The notes under the pieces were generated by a model. It ran no database searches. It saw only the letters and a list, made by a program, of their open reading frames with translations, and was not told where the DNA came from. From assembly GCA_009699605.1 (NCBI GenBank), contig WLNW01000008.1, forward strand, positions 1-44,202: a stretch of DNA of 44,202 nt. Direction: 5' to 3'. Shown in pieces: positions 9,153 to 19,451 of this stretch. Origin of the DNA: Actinomycetota bacterium (lineage in GTDB: Bacteria; Actinomycetota; Acidimicrobiia; Acidimicrobiales; WLNW01). The number at the start of each line of letters is the position of its first letter. Within the stretch, counting starts at the first letter, position 1. The position numbers and the translations under genes are program-made.

Positions 9153-9833
9153 TTACGGGAGGTCGGTGGCGGCGACTGCGCCGTCGAACGCGAGTTGGGC
9201 GACGAGCAGTGCACGAGCGTCGGCTATGCGGCCCTGCGCCACAAGCTCGGGGAGCCCGCTGTCGAGCGCGCGACGCCACGCCGGCACCTCGGTCGAAACG
9301 CCGGCCAGGCGCAGGTCGTCGCGCACCTCGGCCAGCAGGTCGAGCACATCGACGAGCGAATCGTCGAGCACCGCTTCGATGCGGGCCTTCAACCAACCGG
9401 CGAACGCGGGGCTGCGGCCGGCCGTGGACACCGTGACCTGGATATCTCCGAGGCGCGCCACGGCGGGCAGCGTAAACGTGCAGTTGTCGGGGTCGTCGGC
9501 CGAGTTGACCGGAACACCGGTGGCCCGGGCGTCGCGCGAGACCTGGGTATCGACGTCGACCACGCCGGTCGCGGTGACGACCATGCGATACGAGGCGGCC
9601 TCGCCCCGTTGGTATTCACGTTGGTGCCAGCGCACCGCGGGGTTGTCTCGCAGGGCGTCGACCGCGTCCGGGGCCACGACCGTGACCATTGCCCCGGCCT
9701 CGAGCAAGCCCGCAACCTTGCGGGCGGCGACCGGGCCGCCCCCCACGACGAGCACCGGTTGCTCGCGCAACTCAAGGTTCACCGGGTACTGCGGGGCGCG
9801 TGTGCGTCGATCGAGTGGCGTGCTCACACTCAC
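9153..9833 (-). CDS. precorrin-2 dehydrogenase/sirohydrochlorin ferrochelatase (siroheme synthase N-terminal domain)
   Basis: YPVNLELREQPVLVVGGGPVAARKVAGLLEAGAMVTVVAP...; GTG start at 9833 in GTGA overlap with cysH stop. Confidence 0.9.
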   Translation of the reverse strand: MSVSTPLDRRTRAPQYPVNLELREQPVLVVGGGPVAARKVAGLLEAGAMVTVVAPDAVDALRDNPAVRWHQREYQRGEAASYRMVVTATGVVDVDTQVSRDARATGVPVNSADDPDNCTFTLPAVARLGDIQVTVSTAGRSPAFAGWLKARIEAVLDDSLVDVLDLLAEVRDDLRLAGVSTEVPAWRRALDSGLPELVAQGRIADARALLVAQLAFDGAVAATDLP

Positions 9834-10528
9834 AGGTGCAAACCGCACTCGGTCTTGCCCGAGCCGGCCCAGCGACCGGAGCGGGGATCTTCGCCTTGGG
9901 CCACCTTGCTCGTGCAGGGCCAGCACCCGATCGAGGGGTAGCCCTGGTGCTGCAACGGGTTCACGATGACGTCGTTCTCGAGGATGTAGGCGTTGACTTC
10001 GTCGTCGGACCAGTTGGCGATGGGGCACACCTTGACCACACCGCGCTTATCACGGCTGACGATGGCGGAGTTGGCCCGGGATTCGGTCTCGGCCCGGCGC
10101 AGCCCGGTGAGCCAGGCGTCCTTCTCCGCCATGACGCGGTCGAGCACGGCCACCTTGCGGGCGGCACAGCAGCCCTCGGTGCCGAGAGTGAACAGATCGC
10201 CGACGGTGGGCTTGGCCCGCTCGACGCGGAGGTTGAGCTGGTAGCGCTGCTGGGCCTTGCGCACGGTGAGTAGCGTCTCGGGGAAGTGGAAGCCCGTGTC
10301 AAGGAAGACGATCTCGATGTCGGGATCGACCTTGGTGGCGATGTCGATCAGCACGGTGTCGGCCATGGAGGCGGCCACGCAGAGGCGGGAGCCGAACGTC
10401 TCGATGGTCCAGCCGACGATGTCGGTAGCGGACCACGTCTCGAAGCGCTCGCTGATCGCGTCGAGCTCGACGTCGGTGAGACGTGGAGCGCTCAGACTCG
10501 CGTCAACGGTGGCGGAAGTGGTCTGCAT
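9830..10528 (-). CDS. cysH: phosphoadenylyl-/adenylyl-sulfate reductase; Cys motifs favour the Fe-S (APS-type) enzyme
   Basis: CCAARKV ... GCWPCTSKV double-Cys pattern plus KTECGLHL C-terminus; FLDTGFHFPETL. Confidence 0.92.
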   Translation of the reverse strand: MQTTSATVDASLSAPRLTDVELDAISERFETWSATDIVGWTIETFGSRLCVAASMADTVLIDIATKVDPDIEIVFLDTGFHFPETLLTVRKAQQRYQLNLRVERAKPTVGDLFTLGTEGCCAARKVAVLDRVMAEKDAWLTGLRRAETESRANSAIVSRDKRGVVKVCPIANWSDDEVNAYILENDVIVNPLQHQGYPSIGCWPCTSKVAQGEDPRSGRWAGSGKTECGLHL

Positions 10529-10577
10529 CGGTTCGTCCTTGGCCGGAGATTGCTCTAACCGCATCGAATAGCGGGCA

Positions 10578-10591
10578 ATTCCGATCGGAAT
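10578..10591. promoter_or_regulatory. perfect 14-bp palindrome upstream of cysH (candidate operator)
   Basis: ATTCCGATCGGAAT is its own reverse complement; lies 50-63 bp upstream of the cysH ATG, in the cysH/CoA-transferase divergent region. Confidence 0.55.
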
Positions 10592-10770
10592 ACTCAGGTT
10601 TAGTCTGGACGCCCGAAAATCGCAACCTCACAACACCTCGAAGCGTGCCGACCCGACCATGGCCGGGCTCACCGGACCGCCCCTTCGACCCACCCTGACG
10701 CCGCATCAGACAACGTCGGGAGCGACCGATAGTCTTCCGCCCGGTTCAAGTTCGAGATGAGGGGTGGACG

Positions 10771-12018
10771 ATGTCCGACAAAGCACTGCTCGCTGGCGTA
10801 CGCGTAATCGAGAGCTCGATGCTCGGCCCGGCCGAGCTCGGCGGGTTGCTCGCTGATCTCGGCGCCGAGGTCATCAAGGTCGAACCGCCCCAGGGCGACT
10901 ACGGCCGCCAGATGACCTGGCCGATCATGAAGGCGAGCGACGGCAACGGCGAGAACTCGCTCCTGTCGCTGCACGTCAATCGGGGCAAGAAGTCGATCGC
11001 CCTCGACCTCCGCAAGCCCGAAGGCGTCGAGGTCTACCTCGACATGGTCAAGGGCGCCGACTGCGTCATCGAGGCCATGCGCCCCGGCGCACTCGCCAAG
11101 CGCGGCCTTTCGTTCGAGAAAATGCAGGAGGTAAACCCGGCCATCGTGTTCTGCAGCATCTCGGGTTACGGCGCCACCGGCCCCTACCGCGACATGCCCA
11201 GCCACGGCATCGCCTACGACACGTGGGCCGGCCAGGTCCCTATCGAGACCGATGACGACGGCTTCGCCTACTTCCCCGGCCACACCGGCGTCGGCATCCA
11301 CGCCGGCCCGGTCTACGGCGCGCTGGCGATCCTCGCCGCAGTCATCCGGGCCCGAGCGACAGGTGAGGGCTGCTACCTCGAGATCGCCCAGAGCGACGCC
11401 GCTGCGTTCTTCGACTGGTACCGCATCGAGAGCTACCAGGGCTACCGCCGCCCCATCGAAGAGGTGTACGGCAACAAGTCCGACAACTACGAGCGTCGCG
11501 AGCCAGGCACCGCCGGCATGCGTCCCGGTGTGCGGTACCAGGTGTACGCGACCAAGGACGATCGCCACGTGTTGTTCATGGCCAGCGAGCAGGCCTTCTG
11601 GAAGAACTTCTGTGCCGGCATCGACCGCATGGACCTGTTCGACAAGTGGCCGGGGTCGAAGTACGGCGATCACGCCCGCAACAACCTCGAACTACGGGCC
11701 ATCCTCACCGAGATCTACAAGTCGCGCACCGCGGTCGAGTGGATCGAGTTCGGCAACGCGAACAACACGCCGATCGCCCCGGTGAACACCCCCGAGAACA
11801 TCGTCGACGACCCGCAGTTCCAGCACCGCATGGGGTTCATCTCCCACGAGATCCTCGACGCCGACATGCTGCCGTACCCGGTCAAGGTCGAGGGGGCCGA
11901 GATCCCGGTGCCCACCAAGGCGCCGAACTGCGGGCAGGACACCGATGCCGTGCTCGCCGGCCTCGGCTACGACGCGGCCAAGATCGCCGCGCTGCGCGCC
12001 GGCGAGGTCGCGTACTGA
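10771..12018 (+). CDS. CaiB/BaiF-type CoA-transferase
   Basis: LLADLGAEVIKVEPPQGDYGRQ...LSLHVNRGKKSIALDLRKPEGVEVYLDMVKGADCVIEAMRPGALAKRGL. Confidence 0.93.
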   Translation: MSDKALLAGVRVIESSMLGPAELGGLLADLGAEVIKVEPPQGDYGRQMTWPIMKASDGNGENSLLSLHVNRGKKSIALDLRKPEGVEVYLDMVKGADCVIEAMRPGALAKRGLSFEKMQEVNPAIVFCSISGYGATGPYRDMPSHGIAYDTWAGQVPIETDDDGFAYFPGHTGVGIHAGPVYGALAILAAVIRARATGEGCYLEIAQSDAAAFFDWYRIESYQGYRRPIEEVYGNKSDNYERREPGTAGMRPGVRYQVYATKDDRHVLFMASEQAFWKNFCAGIDRMDLFDKWPGSKYGDHARNNLELRAILTEIYKSRTAVEWIEFGNANNTPIAPVNTPENIVDDPQFQHRMGFISHEILDADMLPYPVKVEGAEIPVPTKAPNCGQDTDAVLAGLGYDAAKIAALRAGEVAY

Positions 12019-12040
12019 TCTGACTCGTACGCCATGCCGC

Positions 12041-12087
12041 TCGAGTGTCGAGTTGTGCACCTCTGCGGTGCGTAACTCGACACTCGA
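12041..12087. repeat. long intergenic inverted repeat (hairpin A)
   Basis: TCGAGTGTCGAGTTGTGCACC - TCTGC - GGTGCGTAACTCGACACTCGA; 19 of 21 arm positions pair. Confidence 0.85.
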
Positions 12088-12173
12088 CGTCTGTTCGCGG
12101 CAGCGGGCCCGCAGATAACGTCAGGGGCGGTCGGCGCGCCTGCGCCGTTCTCGCTCGACTGCAGGAGCTCACC

Positions 12174-13352
12174 GTGGCCGGATCCGTCATCATCAGCGGC
12201 GCTCGCACGCCCATCGGCAAGCTGGCCGGGGGCCTGGCCTCTTTTCGCGCCACCGACCTCGGCGGGTTCGCGATCAAGGCCGCGCTCGAACGTGCGGGCA
12301 TCACCGGCGATCAGGTCGACTACGCGTTCCTCGGCCAGGTGATCATGGCGGGCAGCGGCCAGGCCTCGGCCCGCAAGGCCGCGTTCGACGGTGGCCTGCC
12401 GCTCACCGTTCCCTCCACTGGCGTCAACAAGGTCTGCCTCTCGGGCATCAACGCCATCTACCTGGCCGACAAGATGATCCAGGACGGCGAGGCCGACATC
12501 GTCGTCGCCGGCGGCATGGAGTCGATGACCAACGCGCCGTACCTGCTCGCCAACGCACGCTCCGGCTACCGCTACGGCGACGGCACCCTGCACGACTCGA
12601 TGTTGTTCGACGGCCTCACCTGCGGCCTCGAAGACATCCCCATGGGCCTCAGCACCGAGCGCTACGCGAAGGCTGCAGGCTTGGCCCGCGAGCCGCAGGA
12701 TGCGTTCGCCGCGCAGTCCCACGAGCGCGCCGCGCGTGCGCAGAAGGACGGCCTTTTCGACGCCGAAATCGCGCCGGTCAACGTTCCTCAGCGGCGCGGG
12801 GAGCCCCTGGTCTTCAGCATGGATGAAGGCATTCGCGTCGGTACCACCGCCGACTCGCTCGGCAAGCTGCCCGCCGCGTTCGAAAAGGGTGGCAACGTCA
12901 CGGCCGGCAACGCGTCGCAGATCTCCGACGGCGGCGCGGCGGTCATCGTCGCGTCGAAGGCCGCTGCCGAGCGACTCGGCATCACGCCCCTCGCCGAGAT
13001 CATCGGATACGGCCAGGTCGCTGGGCCCGACACCTCGCTGCTCACGCAACCCGCGAACGCGATTCGCAAGGCGCTCGCCCGCACCGGCGGTTCGGTCAGC
13101 GACATCGACCTGTTCGAGCTGAACGAGGCGTTCGCCGCGGTCGGCCTCGCGTCTATGGCCGACCTCGGCATCACCGACGACATCTGCAACGTGAACGGCG
13201 GCGCCATCGCGCTCGGCCACCCCATCGGCATGTCGGGCACCCGCATCGTGCTCACCCTCGCCCTCGAGCTCGCCCGTCGCGGCGGCGGCCTCGGTGCCGC
13301 AGCCCTGTGCGGCGGCGGCGGCCAGGGTGACGCCATGCTCATCAGAGTCTGA
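12174..13352 (+). CDS. acetyl-CoA acetyltransferase (thiolase)
   Basis: GTG at 12174 (VAGSVIISGARTPIGKLAGGLASFRATDLG); NKVCLSGINAIYLADKMI; GGAIALGHPIGMSGTRI; ALCGGGGQGDAMLI. Confidence 0.93.
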   Translation: MAGSVIISGARTPIGKLAGGLASFRATDLGGFAIKAALERAGITGDQVDYAFLGQVIMAGSGQASARKAAFDGGLPLTVPSTGVNKVCLSGINAIYLADKMIQDGEADIVVAGGMESMTNAPYLLANARSGYRYGDGTLHDSMLFDGLTCGLEDIPMGLSTERYAKAAGLAREPQDAFAAQSHERAARAQKDGLFDAEIAPVNVPQRRGEPLVFSMDEGIRVGTTADSLGKLPAAFEKGGNVTAGNASQISDGGAAVIVASKAAAERLGITPLAEIIGYGQVAGPDTSLLTQPANAIRKALARTGGSVSDIDLFELNEAFAAVGLASMADLGITDDICNVNGGAIALGHPIGMSGTRIVLTLALELARRGGGLGAAALCGGGGQGDAMLIRV

Positions 13353-13472
13353 GGGTCGTTCGGGGTCTGAGGGTCGTTCGGGGTCTGAGGGTCGTTCGGG
13401 GTCTGAGGGTCGTTCGGGGTCTGAGGGTCGTTCGGGGTCTGAGGGTCGTTCGGGGTCTGAGGGTCGTTCGCG
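13347..13472. repeat. 18-bp tandem repeat, seven copies
   Basis: GTCTGAGGGTCGTTCGGG units begin at 13347, 13365, 13383, 13401, 13419, 13437, 13455; the first unit contains the thiolase stop codon. Confidence 0.95.
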
Positions 13473-13523
13473 TCTGGGCGATCTACGCTGCATGCGTTCG
13501 TCTACGACGACTCAGGGGGACAT

Positions 13524-15248
<1,725 letters not shown>

Positions 15249-15321
15249 CTACCGGCGCGGCGCCGCGCTTCGCAGGAATCCCTGGCAAGCTCAACGAAGC
15301 CACCTCGACAGGAGCACCGCC

Positions 15322-16764
15322 ATGACGTTCGCCTTTGTGCCGAGCGACGAGGTCACCGGCATCCGCAATCGACTCGATCATCCGGTGATCGACAGCGATG
15401 GGCACCTGCTCGAGTTCCTCCCGTTGGTGCGCGACATCCTCGTCGACCTCGCGGGCGAAGACGTGGCCACGCGATTCGATCGCATGGTCAACGGCGGCCG
15501 CACGATCCATCAGTTCGAACCGGGCGTGGCCCGTCGCTCGCTCGGGCTTTCACGCACCGCGTTCTGGGGCGTACCCACCAAGAACACGCTCGATCGCGCC
15601 ACCGGCATCCTCCCCGAGCTGCTCTACGCGCGCCTCGATGAGCTCGGCATCGACTACGCGATGCTCTACCCCACCTTCGGGCTCACGGTCACGGCCTATG
15701 CCGACGACGAGCTCCGCCGGTCCATGGCCCGCGCTTTCAACACGTACTACGCCGAGGCGTACAGCGGTCTGCGTGATCGCCTCGAGCCGGTGGCCGCCAT
15801 CCCGATGTTCACGCCCGAAGAAGCCGTCGACGAACTCGAGTACGCAGTGCGCCACCTCGGGTTGAAAGCCGTGATGCTCTCCGGCGTCATCCCGCGGCCG
15901 ATGCCCGGCGCCGAGGAACATCGCGGCGCCCGCTGGATCGACACGCTCGGTCACGACTCGATCTATGACTACGACCCCGTGTGGGCCAAGTGCGACGAGC
16001 TCGGCGTTGCGCCCACGTTCCATTCCAGCGCGCAGGGCTGGGGCACACGGATGTCGACCACCAACTACGTGTACAACCACATCGGCAGCTTCGCGACCGC
16101 GGGCGAAGCCGCGGCACGATCGCTGGTCTTCGGCGGCGTGCCGATGCGCTTTCCGAACCTGCGCTTCGCGTTCCAAGAAGGTGGCGTCGCGTGGGCGTGC
16201 AACCTCTACAGCGACATCCTCGGGCACTGGGCCAAGCGCAATCGCCATGCCATCGGGCACTACGACCCTGCAGCCCTCGATCTGGAAGCCCTTGCCGGGC
16301 TGTTCGACCAGTTCGCGTCGGGGCGCATCAAGGACCGTCGCGAACGCATGACGTACGGACTCAACATGTTGTCGGAGCCCGAGACCGACCTCGCGGTCGT
16401 CGACGAGTTCGCATCGTCGCTCATAGAGCGGCCCGAGGACGTGCTCGACATCTTCACCCGTCAGTTCCACTTCGGTTGCGAGGCGGACGACCCGATGAAC
16501 GCGATGGCGTTCGACACCTCCGTCAACCCGCACGGCGCCCGCCTGCGCGGCGTGTTCGCATCCGACATCGGCCACTGGGATGTACCCGACTTCCGCGAGG
16601 TGCTGCCCGAGGCGTACGAGCTCGTCGAGCACGGCCACTACACCGAAGGCGACTTCGCCGACTTCGTGTTCGGCAACCCGGTGTCGCTGTGGGCCGGCAA
16701 CAAGCCCGACTTCTTCGACGGCACCGTCGTCGAGAGCGCTGTGCGCAAGCACCTCGCACGCTGA
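15322..16764 (+). CDS. amidohydrolase family 2 protein
   Basis: HPVIDSDGHLLEFLPLV; VAPTFHSSAQGWG; GVFASDIGHWDVPDFREVLPEAYELVE; paralog of 41594-43033. Confidence 0.87.
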   Translation: MTFAFVPSDEVTGIRNRLDHPVIDSDGHLLEFLPLVRDILVDLAGEDVATRFDRMVNGGRTIHQFEPGVARRSLGLSRTAFWGVPTKNTLDRATGILPELLYARLDELGIDYAMLYPTFGLTVTAYADDELRRSMARAFNTYYAEAYSGLRDRLEPVAAIPMFTPEEAVDELEYAVRHLGLKAVMLSGVIPRPMPGAEEHRGARWIDTLGHDSIYDYDPVWAKCDELGVAPTFHSSAQGWGTRMSTTNYVYNHIGSFATAGEAAARSLVFGGVPMRFPNLRFAFQEGGVAWACNLYSDILGHWAKRNRHAIGHYDPAALDLEALAGLFDQFASGRIKDRRERMTYGLNMLSEPETDLAVVDEFASSLIERPEDVLDIFTRQFHFGCEADDPMNAMAFDTSVNPHGARLRGVFASDIGHWDVPDFREVLPEAYELVEHGHYTEGDFADFVFGNPVSLWAGNKPDFFDGTVVESAVRKHLAR

Positions 16765-16766
16765 CC

Positions 16767-18029
16767 ATGGTCCTGCAGCACCCTGACGCAGTCAGGGCGG
16801 CACGCGCCATACCGGTCGATCAGATCGACTTCACCGACGATCGCGTCTGGCGACGCGAGCTCGACCGGTGGGAGCTTTTCCGTACGCTCCGCGAAGAACG
16901 CCCGGTGGGGTTCCAACGCGAGACAAAACTCGACCGGTTCCCGGACGGCCCAGGCTATTGGGGGCTCGTCCGCTACGACGACGTGCGTGCGGTGAGCCGC
17001 GATCACGAGACGTTCTGCAACGCCCAGGGCTACCTCATCCCCGACCTGCCCGGCGAGATCGGCGAGTTCTTCGGGTCGATGCTGCAGATGGACTCACCGC
17101 GCCACACACGGATGCGGCTCATCGTCAACCGCTCGTTCACCCCGCGTCACGTCGCGCGCATCGAGAACTACGTCGACGAGAAAGCCTCGAGCATCGTTGA
17201 CCGCGTGCTCACCCTCGGCGAGTTCGACTTCGTCGACGAGATCGCCGCGGCGCTCCCGCTCGAGATCATCTGCGAGATGATGGGCATTCCGCTATCGGCG
17301 TGGCCCGCGGTGCAGCGCTGTACCAACGTGGTCATGGGGGCCACCGACTCCGAGTACGCGAGCAGCTTCGACGACCTGCTCAACGCCGCGCTCGAGCTCA
17401 GCGCAATCGCCGAAGAGATCGCGAACGAACGCCTCGCCAACCCGCTCGACGACCTCACGTCCGCGTTGATGCACGCTGAGGTCGACGGCCATCGCTTGAC
17501 CGCCGCGGAGTACGCGTCGTTCTTCATCTTGTTGGTGGTCGCCGGAAACGAGACCACCCGCAACGCAGCGACCCACGCGTTCTGGCAGCTCGCGCTCGAC
17601 CCGTCACAACGGGCGCTGTGGAGTAGCGACATCGACCGCTACACCGCGGGCGCGGTCGAGGAGATCGTGCGGGGGTCATCGCCGGTGCAGCACTTTCGGC
17701 GCACCGCGACGCGCGATACCGAGATCAGCGGTCAACCAATCAAGAAGGGCGACAAGGTCGTGCTGTGGTTCGGCGCCGCGAACCGCGATCCGGCGGTCTT
17801 CGCCGACCCCGATCGTTTCGACATCGAGCGCACGCCCAACGATCACCTCGGCTTCGGCGCCGGCGGGCCGCACTTTTGTCTCGGCGCGAACCTGGCGCGG
17901 CGCGAACTGCGAGCGATCTACACGCAGATCCTCACGCGCCTCGGTGGGCTCGAGGTCACCGGTGAGCCCGACTACCTGCACAGCGCCTTTGTGGACGGCA
18001 TCAAGCACCTACCTTGCCGGGTGAGGTGA
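16767..18029 (+). CDS. cytochrome P450 (CYP125/142-like by motif)
   Basis: ATG at 16767; LLVVAGNETTRNA (I helix), HLGFGAGGPHFCLGANLARRELR (heme-Cys loop). Confidence 0.93.
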   Translation: MVLQHPDAVRAARAIPVDQIDFTDDRVWRRELDRWELFRTLREERPVGFQRETKLDRFPDGPGYWGLVRYDDVRAVSRDHETFCNAQGYLIPDLPGEIGEFFGSMLQMDSPRHTRMRLIVNRSFTPRHVARIENYVDEKASSIVDRVLTLGEFDFVDEIAAALPLEIICEMMGIPLSAWPAVQRCTNVVMGATDSEYASSFDDLLNAALELSAIAEEIANERLANPLDDLTSALMHAEVDGHRLTAAEYASFFILLVVAGNETTRNAATHAFWQLALDPSQRALWSSDIDRYTAGAVEEIVRGSSPVQHFRRTATRDTEISGQPIKKGDKVVLWFGAANRDPAVFADPDRFDIERTPNDHLGFGAGGPHFCLGANLARRELRAIYTQILTRLGGLEVTGEPDYLHSAFVDGIKHLPCRVR

Positions 18030-18035
18030 GGTGAG

Positions 18036-19451
18036 ATGAGGGTCTCGACCGACTCACGCAACAACCGCGCGCTCGCCCTCGTGTCGCTCGCCTCGGCGCT
18101 CGGCACCCTCGACCTGTCGCTGATGTTCGTCGCCTACCCGGCGATCAAGTCGCACTTCAACGGCGAGTCGCTCACGCTGGTGTCGTGGGTGCTCACGTCC
18201 TATTCGATCGTGGCCGCCGCATTGCTGATCCCCGCCGGTCGCATCGCCGATCGCCTCGGGCGGCGCAAGATCTTCGTTCTCAGCATCACGCTTTTCTCCT
18301 TCGGCTCGGGCCTGTGCGCTATCGCGCCCAGCGTGCAGTTCCTCATCGCGGCGCGCGTCGTCGCGGCTTGTGGTGGCGCCATGCTCACCCCATCGGCCTT
18401 GGCCATCATCATGGCGACGTTCCCGCTCGAACGACGCTCGTGGGCCATCGGCGTGTGGTCCACCGTTTCCGGGGTGGTCGGCACGATGGGCCCCACCATC
18501 GGGGGCGTGCTCATCACCTACGCGTCGTGGCGCTGGGCGTTCCTCATGAACGTGCCCATCGGCGTGGCGTGCGTAGTGCTCGCGCCGCGCCTGCTCGAGG
18601 AGTCGAAGGTTGAGAACCCGGGGCCACTGCCCGACCTGCTCGGCGTGTCGCTGATCATGGGGGGCATCGCCATGCTGTCGTTCGCGATCGTGCAGTCCAA
18701 CGTGTGGGGCTGGACCGACCGTGGCACGTTGCTCGCCTTCGCCGTCGCCGTCTCCGCACTCTCGATGTTCTTCCGGCGCTGCGCGACCCAGACCTCCCCC
18801 GTGCTCGACCTGAGCATCTTCCGCCCGTTCCTCTTCCGTGCGACCACGGTCGCCGCGTTGTGCGCCGGCATCACGTTCTGGGGCGGCTACTACCTGTTCG
18901 TCCAGTTCCTGACCGTCGGGTGGGGCTACACCTACCTGCAAGCGGGCCTGCTCCTCATCCCGATGACCCTCATGGCAAGCGTGGTCGGCGTGCCCGCAGG
19001 CCGGCTCATGGATCGCTACGGCAACCGTGTGGTGATGGTGCCGTCGATGATCGCGTTCGTCATGGCCATGACCTACCTGGGGCTCGTGCTCGGACCACGC
19101 CACGCGATCTGGATCGTGTGGCTACCGGCCGCAGTGCTCGTCGGCATCACGAACGCCGTCTACTTCCCCGGGGTCAATGCAGCCGGAGCGCGCACCGCGC
19201 AGCCCGACGCACTCGGCACCACGGCCGGTGTGGTGCAGACGCTCATCCGCGTGGGTGGCGCACTCGGCACCGCGCTCGGCATAGCGCTCGTGGGTGAGTT
19301 CCACCGAGGAGACAACCCGGCAAACCTGCGGCCCGCCTTCCTCGTGCTCGCCGCCGTCGGTGTGGTCGGCGCGCTCGCCGCCTTCCCGCTCGCCACGAAG
19401 CGCTTCACACCGGAGAGCGCCGAGCCCCCCGCTACCATCCCTGCTTCGTGA
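18036..19451 (+). CDS. MFS transporter (DHA2-like drug/export type)
   Basis: ALGTLDLSLMFVAYPAIKSHF...GRIADRLGRRKIFVLSITLFSFGSGLCAIAPS; many TM segments. Confidence 0.9.
   Translation: MRVSTDSRNNRALALVSLASALGTLDLSLMFVAYPAIKSHFNGESLTLVSWVLTSYSIVAAALLIPAGRIADRLGRRKIFVLSITLFSFGSGLCAIAPSVQFLIAARVVAACGGAMLTPSALAIIMATFPLERRSWAIGVWSTVSGVVGTMGPTIGGVLITYASWRWAFLMNVPIGVACVVLAPRLLEESKVENPGPLPDLLGVSLIMGGIAMLSFAIVQSNVWGWTDRGTLLAFAVAVSALSMFFRRCATQTSPVLDLSIFRPFLFRATTVAALCAGITFWGGYYLFVQFLTVGWGYTYLQAGLLLIPMTLMASVVGVPAGRLMDRYGNRVVMVPSMIAFVMAMTYLGLVLGPRHAIWIVWLPAAVLVGITNAVYFPGVNAAGARTAQPDALGTTAGVVQTLIRVGGALGTALGIALVGEFHRGDNPANLRPAFLVLAAVGVVGALAAFPLATKRFTPESAEPPATIPAS

Noticed and set aside
7420-9969. 849-aa plus-strand ORF opposite the sulfite reductase and siroheme synthase genes
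   Set aside because: Antisense shadow ORF of high-GC coding sequence; the minus strand encodes clear enzymes with conserved motifs.
11967-13493. 508-aa minus-strand ORF with PERPSD repeats
   Set aside because: Antisense of the thiolase running through the 18-bp tandem repeat; the repetitive peptide is a by-product of the repeat.
15253-15266. GCGCGGCGCCGCGC palindrome after the D-aminoacylase gene
   Set aside because: Short and GC-only; expected by chance in this composition and no loop for a stable hairpin.
18054-19103. 349-aa minus-strand ORF opposite the MFS transporter
   Set aside because: Low-complexity His/Arg/Glu-rich translation typical of antisense frames; the plus strand is a clear membrane transporter.
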